NCBI GenBank assembly: GCA_012727745.1
Contig: JAAYGJ010000107.1
Coordinates: 1 to 5,190, forward strand
From: Clostridia bacterium
GTDB taxonomy: Bacteria > Bacillota > DSM-521 > Neomoorellales > Neomoorellaceae
Length of the DNA: 5,190 bases
Direction of reading: 5' to 3'
Positions 1-5,190 of the stretch are shown one piece after another; positions within the stretch are counted from its first letter, which is position 1, and each line of letters starts with the position of its first letter. Below the pieces are notes generated by a model. That model saw only the letters and a list, made by a program, of their open reading frames with translations, did not search any database and was not told the origin of the DNA. The position numbers and the translations under genes are program-made.

Positions 1-410
1 AGTGCCCAGCCCGGACTAGCCAGAGAATCGTAGCGCTGCAGGAACAAGGCTCCCAGCCCGCCAAGTCCCCCGCCCAGTGCTATACCCCAGGATGGGCCTA
101 AAAAAATACCTGCCAGGATAAATACCGTGAAACTCCCCAGCAACAACTGCTCAAAACCCGACCAGGCTTTACTTTGGCGTTGCCGCCAGTACCGCCTGAT
201 CTGTTCCAGCACTGCTAACAAGATTGCCCCCAGAGCAATAACTACCGCAAAATATCCTGCCTCGAGCTGGGGAGCAAAACCTGAAATGCCATATGCTGCC
301 CCCAGGAGCCAGAGTAAAGCTAAACCGCGCCAGGGTTTAAGCATCCCTGCTGCCAGGGCCAGCGCTGTAAGTAAACCTCCAGGTAAAAAGGTTATGTAAC
401 TATAATCCAT
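1..410 (-). CDS. Multi-pass membrane protein of unknown function, 3' part outside the window
   Basis: An open frame of 136 codons runs from ATG at 410 to the window edge without a stop. It starts 12 bases after the grdD stop and has GAGGAAG five bases before the ATG, so it is probably the next gene of the operon. The product is strongly hydrophobic, with about five likely membrane segments near residues 6-23, 29-46, 51-69, 88-104 and 107-124. A basic loop, EQIRRYWRQRQSKAW (69-83), should face the cytoplasm. Glycine-rich FLGPSWGIALGGGLGGLGAL near residues 103-122 suggests tight helix packing. The overall pattern loosely recalls DUF456 membrane proteins (a polar loop, then glycine-rich paired helices), but that is a weak impression and not an assignment. 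I see no transporter signature and do not assign a role in glycine or betaine uptake. Confidence 0.75.
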   Translation of the reverse strand, partial: MDYSYITFLPGGLLTALALAAGMLKPWRGLALLWLLGAAYGISGFAPQLEAGYFAVVIALGAILLAVLEQIRRYWRQRQSKAWSGFEQLLLGSFTVFILAGIFLGPSWGIALGGGLGGLGALFLQRYDSLASPGWA

Positions 411-422
411 TATAGCTTCCTC

Positions 423-1583
423 TTACAAATAGCCCTCTTGTTTTAATATATTCCTGGCCTGTTCCTTATCGCCACTAGCGACGAGAATAACAGGCCCGGT
501 ACAACCCATACCGCTGGCAGCATAGATACCTGCCTGCCACAGACAACGCACCGCTGTTTCTAACTCCAGGATATCGACCCCGCCGATTTCGGCGCTTACA
601 GCTTTTGCAGCGGGGGGCGAAACGGCAACTTCTTTTTCCCCTTTTGCTGCTGTCAGCAGCTCTGTCAGGCCGGCTTTTTGAGCCTGTTCAAGCTCACGCC
701 GGTAAACTGCCAGCACCTTCCCGGCAAGCAGCTCGGCGGCATAACGTAAAGCGCCGGCCACTACCGGAGCACCTGAAGCCCGGGAAATAATCAATACCAG
801 GCGCTCAAAAGTAGCGCCCAGGCCCGGCCCGTAGCCGCAACCCTGAGCTTCATACTTGCCCCCGGTTGTAAAAGCTGACAGCACTTTCATCAAAATATTG
901 CCCGTTAGGCTATCGCACAGCAACACGTCACAGTTGCCGGCCAGAAGGTCATTGCCGCGCATGAGGGCCCCGCCGTCAGCCCGCACTGAACGGGCAAACT
1001 CGAAGCTATAACCATTGGCCTTTAAACTTTTTAGCACCCGTTCACAGGCCCGGGCCCCTTCAATATTAAGGATGCCCAGGCGCGGCCGGGCGATACCACA
1101 GGCCCGGGCGCAGGTCAGGCCAGCCAGAGCATTTTTTACTAGGGCCTGCACCCGATCGGTAGCACTTGTGCCCGTAGTCGTAGCCAGGAAAATTTCCCTG
1201 CCGCGTCCCGGCGTCGTCACCCTGCCCACCGTAGCCGTCCCCAGAGGAAAATTGTAATGCATAGTTACAGCCGCATCTATTTCCCTGTTTTGTAATAACT
1301 GCTCCATTGCCTGATGGATTGAGTTTGCAGCTGACCCGGTTTTAATATGGGTAATGATACCGGCATCAGTTTTATCTAACTCCGTCATTTCCGGGCCGAT
1401 TAAGACAGGCTCCAGGAGAGGATTACTCCTGGCGGCAGCAACAGCCCCGTCAAGGAGTTCGCTGACGCCTACTTCATTGGGCAGCAGGGTAAGCCCGATT
1501 TTAAAGCTCTCCGCCTTAACCCTGCCTTCCAGGGCGTCTGCCATAGCCAGCAGCGTTTCAGCGACAATTTGCCCGGCAGCCAT
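423..1583 (-). CDS. grdD: Reductase protein C, acetyl-phosphate-forming subunit GrdD
   Basis: GrdD is the phosphate acyltransferase-like (PlsX-related) subunit of protein C. In Eubacterium acidaminophilum, Cys359 of GrdD was shown to be the active thiol for the last step, phosphorolysis to acetyl phosphate. Here the matching residue is almost certainly Cys361 in GMGCTGPVILV, 25 residues before the end. Other recognisable stretches are FKIGLTLLPNEVG near the N-terminus, MHYNFPLGTATVGRVTTPGRG in the first third, and CDVLLCDSLTGNILMKVLSAF in the middle. A lysine/alanine-rich linker near residues 312-332 separates the main domain from the C-terminal Cys region. I prefer the ATG at 1583 (386 residues), with GGGGTGA upstream and 5 bases after the grdC stop. 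A GTG at 1592, overlapping that stop as GTGA, would add three residues and is a real alternative. The stop is TAA. Confidence 0.92.
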   Translation of the reverse strand: MAAGQIVAETLLAMADALEGRVKAESFKIGLTLLPNEVGVSELLDGAVAAARSNPLLEPVLIGPEMTELDKTDAGIITHIKTGSAANSIHQAMEQLLQNREIDAAVTMHYNFPLGTATVGRVTTPGRGREIFLATTTGTSATDRVQALVKNALAGLTCARACGIARPRLGILNIEGARACERVLKSLKANGYSFEFARSVRADGGALMRGNDLLAGNCDVLLCDSLTGNILMKVLSAFTTGGKYEAQGCGYGPGLGATFERLVLIISRASGAPVVAGALRYAAELLAGKVLAVYRRELEQAQKAGLTELLTAAKGEKEVAVSPPAAKAVSAEIGGVDILELETAVRCLWQAGIYAASGMGCTGPVILVASGDKEQARNILKQEGYL

Positions 1584-1588
1584 CTGCT

Positions 1589-3130
1589 TCACCCCTCTTC
1601 CCCCTGCAGTTCCCTGGCCACCCGGCGCAAAGCAGCAGCCATCGCCGTCCGGAACCCCCCGCCGTCCGGCCGTTCCTGTCCCGGCTCCGCTTTGTTAGGT
1701 TCAATTAGGAAAGATATGCCGTCAAAGAGTTTAGTTAGCCGGGCCAGAAAAAGGCTGCCTTTGCCAATAATCATTACCCGCTGGTATTTACCTTCAAGGA
1801 GCCCTTCCCGGGCAAAGCCAAGAAATGGGACACCTGAAGGAATATGGCCCTGAGTTGGCGCATAGCCCGGCAGGCCATGCCGGCGGGCAAAACCTTCCAG
1901 CTCAGTACGTTCAATTTCCTTGCGCAGCACTGCCAGGGCAGCGATCATTTTGTAGTTGGCCCAGGGTACATTACCGGCCCCGGCAGGTTCTGTTAACTCG
2001 GGATTTTGCAGTTCAGGTGCATATCTGTCAACATCAACAAGTTTTAGTCCGGCTCTTTGCAGGGGCTCTACCACCAGCGCCTCCATCACCGCCTGGGGAG
2101 TAGCCCCGCTGCCAATCCTGTGCCTGCCCACAATATCGGTCCTGATCACCGGGTTGCGGCCATCATCTGCGCTCACCAGCAGGGCGAAAGCTCCCAGGAC
2201 ATCCTCCAGCAGCGGCAGCCCTTTTTTCAAATGATCGCGGCCATTCATTCCCAGCTTGGCCACCGAACCGCCGCCCACCACCACTACCTGCCGGTAGATG
2301 CCGGCCTTGACCAGAGCAGCAGCCACCAGCAGGGCATGGGCCGGAGCGGAACAAAAAGAACGGATATCGGCACCAGTAGCGTTTACCAGGCCGGCCAGCT
2401 CGCCAATAGCCTTGGCAAAATTGCCGCCACCGCGCTGGTTCATATCGCCGCAGGCTTCTTCCGAAGCTTCAATAACATAATCTATCTCCGTCCCCGCCGT
2501 TTTAGTATTCTGCAGTAGGCGCCGGAGCGCCCAGATACCAGTAGCTTTTGCAACCAGATTTTCCAGCATGACTTGCGCGTTTAAGACCTCGTCTACATCG
2601 TGGGCCCGGCGTATACATCCTTTTAGCTGTTCCTGGTAATATAGAGGTTCAGCCGCCGCTGTTTCCAGGTAGTGGCCTATTTCTGCCAGTGTATGTCCTT
2701 CCTTCCAATCCTGGAAATCCGCGCTGGTAAAAATGCCAGTAGCTGTAAGTTTTTGTTTGATTTCTTCCTGAAAATCTTTCTCCAGGCAGACCAGCTCAAA
2801 ACTGTCGGCAAACTTAATTAAACCTAATAAAAGCTCCTCGGAGACAATGTCGCCGAACCGGCCCCGGGGTGAAGCATCTGCTACAGGTTTGTTGTACCAG
2901 GGCCTGTCCATTTCCGCCAGTTCTTCCGGCCAAAGGTTGCCGATAAATACCTGATTGGGAGCATAACTTACCGCTTCCGGATATGATCTCAAGTTGGCTT
3001 TTAACTGCTGCAGGTACTCTGAAGCAGGGTTTTTTAACCTTTCCAAGCGCTGGGTAGTCCCCATGGTTACCAGCAAGTCCGGCGCATGAAAAAGGCAGTA
3101 TGCTACCCCTTTAATTACGGCAAAGGCCAA
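1589..3130 (-). CDS. grdC: Reductase protein C, thiolase-like subunit GrdC
   Basis: GrdC is one of the two subunits of protein C, which takes the acetyl group from GrdA and releases it as acetyl phosphate. It belongs to the thiolase/ketoacyl-synthase III fold. The product is 513 residues with the TTG start, the expected size. It begins (M)AFAVIKGVAYCLFHAPDLL, like known GrdC N-termini. SYAPNQVFIGNLWPEEL lies near residues 55-70. The likely nucleophile region is FCSAPAHAL with Cys260, equivalent by position to the thiolase Cys before the AA-rich helix. QGHIPSG with His429 resembles the catalytic GH motif of the fold; these residue roles are inferred from the fold. VVVVGGGSVAKLGMNGRDHLKKG near residue 283 is glycine-rich and characteristic. 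It starts 12 bases after grdB and ends in TGA next to the grdD start, so the two protein C subunits are coupled. Confidence 0.93.
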   Translation of the reverse strand: MAFAVIKGVAYCLFHAPDLLVTMGTTQRLERLKNPASEYLQQLKANLRSYPEAVSYAPNQVFIGNLWPEELAEMDRPWYNKPVADASPRGRFGDIVSEELLLGLIKFADSFELVCLEKDFQEEIKQKLTATGIFTSADFQDWKEGHTLAEIGHYLETAAAEPLYYQEQLKGCIRRAHDVDEVLNAQVMLENLVAKATGIWALRRLLQNTKTAGTEIDYVIEASEEACGDMNQRGGGNFAKAIGELAGLVNATGADIRSFCSAPAHALLVAAALVKAGIYRQVVVVGGGSVAKLGMNGRDHLKKGLPLLEDVLGAFALLVSADDGRNPVIRTDIVGRHRIGSGATPQAVMEALVVEPLQRAGLKLVDVDRYAPELQNPELTEPAGAGNVPWANYKMIAALAVLRKEIERTELEGFARRHGLPGYAPTQGHIPSGVPFLGFAREGLLEGKYQRVMIIGKGSLFLARLTKLFDGISFLIEPNKAEPGQERPDGGGFRTAMAAALRRVARELQGEEG

Positions 3131-3137
3131 AAGCCGC

Positions 3138-3144
3138 ACCTCCT
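3138..3144 (-). promoter_or_regulatory. ribosome binding site of grdC, overlapping the grdB stop
   Basis: The minus strand reads AGGAGGT, overlapping the TAG stop of grdB (3145-3143). It lies 8 bases before a TTG at 3130, an ideal distance. The GTG at 3139, the longest possible start, sits inside this site and so cannot be served by it. This places the grdC start at the TTG and suggests translational coupling to grdB. Confidence 0.8.
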
Positions 3145-4456
3145 ACGAAAATACCGTCTGCTCCTCTATTTCAGTCTGCAGGGCCTGCAGCGCTTTGATT
3201 ACCAGGCGACGGCGCAATTTCTTTTCTTCCTCAGCTGTCAGCTCCGGATCTCCCAGGGGGTAGGGAATTGCTACGGCCGGCACAATACGGTTGGCACCCA
3301 CTGTCAGGGAAATAGGTACTATAGTGCAAATATGTACCACCGGCAGGCCGGCCCGTTCAATTTCTTTGACCATCGTTGCCCCGCAACGAGTACAGGTCCC
3401 TCAGGTAGAAGTAAGGATTACTGCCTGGACGCCGTCGCGCTTTAACTCCGCTGCAATGGCGGCAGCATAACAGCGGGCATTGGCCACCGAAGTACCGTTG
3501 CCTACAGTGGTATAATAATAACGGTGCAACCTGCCAATGAGCCCTTCTTTCTCCAATTCCCGCATGACGTCCACCGGCAGCACCCGGTCCGGGTCATTAT
3601 TGGCGTAAACCGGGTCAAAACCGCCGTGGACGGTCTGGTAAGCTTTGTCGGTTAGATCATCAACACCACTGAGGTCATACCTGGCATAACTTGTTGCGCT
3701 GGATGATTCAATTTTATCCGGGTTGCCCTTAGGCACAATGCCCCCGGAAGTGACCAGGGCCACCCTGGCTTTAGCCGGGTCTTTTAGCGGCGGCGAAGGC
3801 TCGACCCGGTCGAAGAACGGCATGGGGTACTCGCTGACATAATCTTCTCCCCGCAGCCTGGCTACCAGCATGTCCACCGCCCGCTTTGAACTCCGTTCAG
3901 CAAGGAAAACATTCTTGCGGATACCCCGGGGTAGATAGCCCTCTTCCTGCGGCAGGCCAAGCTTTTCGCCTCGCCCTAATTTTAAAGCCAGCCTGGCCAT
4001 CGGCCCTACCGCCTTGCGCAAGCTAGCTGCCGAACTGCCTGTCTCTACAATATAAGCAAAGCGCCGGTACATTTCATAGCCCGGGTTTTCGGGATGCATC
4101 CCGCTGACAACGGGTTTCTTGAGGGTTTCGACTACGCCCTGGGCCACAGCGCCGCAGGCAGTACCATAACGCCCGGCGTTAAAAGCTGGCCCGGCCAGCA
4201 CCACATCGGGATTATAGCGGCCGATCAGGGCCGTAACTTCCTCCCTGGCCCGGTCTATATTGGCGGCAAAATAAGTATCCCCACAAATTACTGTCGCTAC
4301 AATTTCCGCCTGATCTTGAAAAGCCTCAGTAAATGCCAGCCCCGGGCCTAGCGGTCCCTCTTTTACCGTTGGCGGCAGATCAGCTTTCTCCTCGCCGCCT
4401 ATCTGCCCGAAAAACTGGTTAAGGTAGTGAACGACCCGCACTTTTCTGTTAGCCAA
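3143..4456 (-). CDS. grdB: Glycine/sarcosine/betaine reductase selenoprotein B subunit
   Basis: This is the selenoprotein subunit of protein B, which with the pyruvoyl subunit cleaves the C-N bond of the amine substrate and hands the carboxymethyl group to GrdA. The product is 437 residues with Sec counted. The N-terminus has RVVHYLNQFFGQIGGEEKAD; AGPAFNAGRYGTACGA follows near residues 90-105; VTSGGIVPKGNPDKIESSSA and HGGFDPVYANNDPDRVLPVD lie in the middle. At residues 352-358 is UGTCTRC, with Sec352 from TGA at 3403-3401 and Cys355 and Cys358. The tail continues GATMVKEIERAGLPVVHICT. The start is TTG, with AAGGGA 8 bases before it; residues MANRKVRVVHY match where family members begin. The stop is TAG. 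The order grdE-grdA-grdB-grdC-grdD points to the glycine enzyme, but the sarcosine (GrdF) and betaine (GrdH) versions are very similar and cannot be excluded by eye. Confidence 0.93.
3368..3398 (-). promoter_or_regulatory. SECIS-like hairpin of grdB
   Basis: After the Sec UGA the mRNA can fold CGUUGC-GGG-GCAACG (plus-strand 3388-3374), six perfect pairs. Below it, beyond a small internal loop, is an outer stem GACC (3398-3395) with GGUC (3371-3368). The loop starts 18 bases after the UGA and consists of Gs, within the known rules for bacterial SECIS elements. This is the stronger of the two SECIS candidates in the window. Confidence 0.75.
3401..3403 (-). other. In-frame UGA read as selenocysteine 352 of GrdB
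   Basis: The frame reads ...AVILTST, then TGA, then GTCTRCGATMVKEIERAG. The sequence on both sides is typical of the GrdB/F/H family and together gives a normal-length protein. The codon is therefore Sec in the UxxCxxC motif. Calling it a stop would yield a 351-residue product and a false 76-residue gene starting at 3373. Confidence 0.96.
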
Positions 4457-4506
4457 GTATTGCTTCCCTTCTTTCGTGTATTACAGTGGAAAGCTGTCTC
4501 AAGAAG

Positions 4507-4554
4507 GAGCAGATTGCCTCCGGGGCTTATTGCGCCTCGCTGGCAATCCTGCTC
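4507..4554 (-). promoter_or_regulatory. Long imperfect hairpin in the grdA-grdB spacer
   Basis: The 143 bases between grdA and grdB hold no credible gene. On the minus strand GAGCAGGATTGCC (4554-4542) can pair with GGCAATCTGCTC (4518-4507): 12 pairs with one bulged G, closing a 23-base loop. A small inner stem GGC/GCC is possible within that loop. After the hairpin comes TCCTTCTTGAG, which is not a clean U-tract, so a classical intrinsic terminator is unlikely. A partial attenuator, an RNase processing or stability element that raises grdA over grdB-grdD, or a protein-binding structure are all possible. The grdB start lies 50 bases further on. Confidence 0.6.
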
Positions 4555-4599
4555 GCCTCTCAAAGTACATTTTTCATTTCCTACCGTAACGCCGTACAC

Positions 4600-5073
4600 T
4601 CAAAACTTGCTGTACTTTTCCCTGATGCCCTTTACTTCCGCAATTATAGCTTCTTTATCCAGCACCATTTCCATCATGCCGATCTGTTGCTCATAAACCT
4701 GCTCATCAATGGCTGCTTTGACTTCCGGTTCAAAGATATGGTAAACCTTGAGTCCCAACTGGACTCCTGTCAATGGACCGGCATAGGCAGGATCGCCGTT
4801 GGTTACAGTTTCTGCAGTTAGCCCGGAGGCTTCTGCCTCAGCGCCGCCCAGAATTACCAGGAGCTTTTCGGGTTTGTATTTCTCCGCAGCGTCCTTTACC
4901 CGCGCCTGGTTCTCCAGGTCCATTGCTCCAGCGGCAGTTCAAACAAAGCACTCAGTAGTATTAAATATTATTTCCGCGCCGCTGTTTTTGAGACATGCTT
5001 CGATAGCCGGGCCGGGGATGCCGTCCCGGTCTCCCAGGATAATCAGCTTTTTGCCTTTGAAATCTAAGGCCAT
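4600..5073 (-). CDS. grdA: Glycine/sarcosine/betaine reductase selenoprotein A
   Basis: GrdA is the small soluble selenoprotein that carries the carboxymethyl group between protein B and protein C. Its selenol takes the group from protein B, giving Se-carboxymethylselenocysteine. A mixed selenide-sulfide then forms as the acetyl group passes to protein C, and thioredoxin reduces it. The product is 157 residues with Sec counted, the usual length. It begins MALDFKGKKLIILGDRDGIP. The redox motif CFVU has Cys42 and Sec45, the latter encoded by TGA at 4941-4939, followed by TAAGAMDLENQ, a family hallmark. The C-terminal half carries EAEASGLTAETV, AGPLTGVQLGL and EQQIGMMEMVLD, also typical. The start is ATG with a strong ribosome binding site. 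The terminator is also TGA (4602-4600), so the same codon is Sec inside the gene and stop at its end. GrdA is shared by glycine, sarcosine and betaine reductases, so it does not reveal the substrate. Confidence 0.97.
4900..4934 (-). promoter_or_regulatory. SECIS-like hairpin of grdA
   Basis: Downstream of the Sec UGA the mRNA can fold CCUGG-AGAA-CCAGG (plus-strand 4905-4918), five perfect pairs with a four-base loop. A possible lower stem is CCGC (4934-4931) with GCGG (4903-4900). The loop begins 25 bases after the UGA and has G as its second base. This agrees with the published bacterial SECIS rules (loop roughly 16-37 bases from UGA, a G among the first two loop bases). The hairpin lies inside coding sequence, as bacterial SECIS elements do. 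The lower stem is weak because its internal loop is very uneven. Confidence 0.65.
4939..4941 (-). other. In-frame UGA read as selenocysteine 45 of GrdA
   Basis: Translation up to this codon ends ...TTECFV and resumes in the same frame with TAAGAMDLENQ. The two halves together make a full-length GrdA, so the TGA is a Sec codon and not a stop or a mutation. Cys42 three residues before gives the CxxU redox pair known for this family. Confidence 0.96.
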
Positions 5074-5083
5074 TCTAACCAAC

Positions 5084-5090
5084 CCTCCTT
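5084..5090 (-). promoter_or_regulatory. ribosome binding site of grdA
   Basis: The minus strand reads AAGGAGG here, a perfect Shine-Dalgarno core, 10 bases before the ATG at 5073. It decides the grdA start. The frame can be extended back to a GTG at 5160, but that would overlap the upstream gene and has no comparable site. Confidence 0.85.
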
Positions 5091-5119
5091 TTAAAATCTC
5101 ATCCTCTAGCCAAATTGCT

Positions 5120-5190
5120 TTAATACTCGCGGGCTGATAAATAACCGAAACCCAGTTCACAGGTTGAACCGATAAGGGCCTGTATTTCTA
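5120..5190 (-). CDS. grdE: 3' end of a grdE-type gene (proprotein subunit of reductase protein B), partial
   Basis: Only the last 22 codons are present; the frame is open to the window edge and stops at TAA (5122-5120). The tail reads ...STCELGFGYLSAREY. From memory this fits the C-terminal pattern of GrdE-family proteins (E-I-Q, then S-T, then G, then L-x-A-R-x-Y), but I could not run an alignment. The order also fits: grdE lies directly before grdA in the known clostridial glycine reductase operons. GrdE is made as a proprotein cleaved at a cysteine to give a pyruvoyl subunit that holds the amine substrate of protein B as a Schiff base. The cleavage site lies outside the window. The gene ends 46 bases before grdA with no visible terminator, so the two are probably cotranscribed. 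It could equally be the sarcosine (grdG) or betaine (grdI) counterpart. Confidence 0.6.
   Translation of the reverse strand, partial: EIQALIGSTCELGFGYLSAREY

Noticed and set aside
127..399. A 90-residue plus-strand open frame near the window start
   Set aside because: It is antisense to the membrane-protein gene, whose minus-strand frame has a ribosome binding site and clear membrane segments. The plus-strand product is rich in Pro, Ser, Lys and Arg, with no family resemblance.
2057..2518. A 153-residue plus-strand open frame
   Set aside because: It is antisense to the middle of grdC, low-complexity in residues such as His, Gln and Ala, and matches nothing recognisable. Other plus-strand frames inside grdB, grdC and grdD are rejected for the same reason.
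3143..3373. A separate 76-residue gene after the first part of grdB
   Set aside because: It is the C-terminal part of GrdB after the Sec codon; the nine codons between the TGA and this ATG encode GTCTRCGAT, part of the conserved motif.
4507..4554. Intrinsic terminator after grdA
   Set aside because: The stem is strong, but the bases after it (TCCTTCTTGAG) are not a U-tract and the loop is large; grdBCD must be expressed with grdA and no promoter is evident after the hairpin. It is kept as a regulatory or processing hairpin only.
4399..4599. A 66-codon minus-strand frame directly after grdA, starting GTG
   Set aside because: It is the in-frame continuation past the grdA stop, resembles no family I know, spans the hairpin, and overlaps the grdB start. 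It has no ribosome binding site of its own.
4600..4923. A separate 107-residue gene starting MDLENQ, with grdA seen as broken by a nonsense mutation
   Set aside because: The TGA between CFV and TAAGAMDLENQ is the conserved Sec codon of GrdA, so this is one intact gene and not a pseudogene.
4939..5160. A longer grdA start at GTG 5160, adding 29 residues
   Set aside because: It overlaps the upstream grdE-type tail, has no good ribosome binding site, and the extra residues are absent from the family; the ATG at 5073 has a perfect one.

Overview
The window is almost fully coded on the minus strand and holds most of a glycine/sarcosine/betaine reductase (grd) operon. Reading the minus strand from high to low coordinates, the order is: the last codons of a grdE-type gene (5190-5120), grdA (5073-4600), a 143-base spacer with a long hairpin (4599-4457), grdB (4456-3143), grdC (3130-1589), grdD (1583-423), and a membrane-protein gene that runs off the window (410-1). 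Apart from the grdA-grdB spacer, gaps between genes are about 5 to 46 bases. I see no promoter or convincing terminator, so this looks like the middle and end of one transcript.

Two of the genes encode selenoproteins. grdA has an in-frame UGA at codon 45 (motif CFVU) and grdB has one at codon 352 (motif UGTCTRC). Both are followed by a hairpin at the distance and with the loop guanine expected of a bacterial SECIS element. A gene caller that treats UGA only as a stop would split each gene in two.

The known pathway is as follows. Protein B (GrdE plus GrdB, or the sarcosine or betaine counterparts) binds the amine substrate and cleaves its C-N bond reductively. The carboxymethyl group moves to the selenol of GrdA. 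Protein C (GrdC plus GrdD) takes the resulting acetyl group as a thioester and releases it to phosphate as acetyl phosphate, which acetate kinase can use to make ATP. Thioredoxin re-reduces GrdA. The thioredoxin pair, acetate kinase and the Sec machinery are not in this window.

The organism is most likely a strictly anaerobic member of the Clostridia with the Sec-decoding trait. Base composition is a little above half G+C by eye, higher than in classical amino-acid-fermenting clostridia, and TTG starts are used. This fits lineages such as thermophilic acetogens or Peptococcaceae-like bacteria, but that placement is inference. The operon itself is a known system. The less explained parts are the structured grdA-grdB spacer, the use of UGA both as Sec and as stop in grdA, and the membrane gene coupled to grdD.
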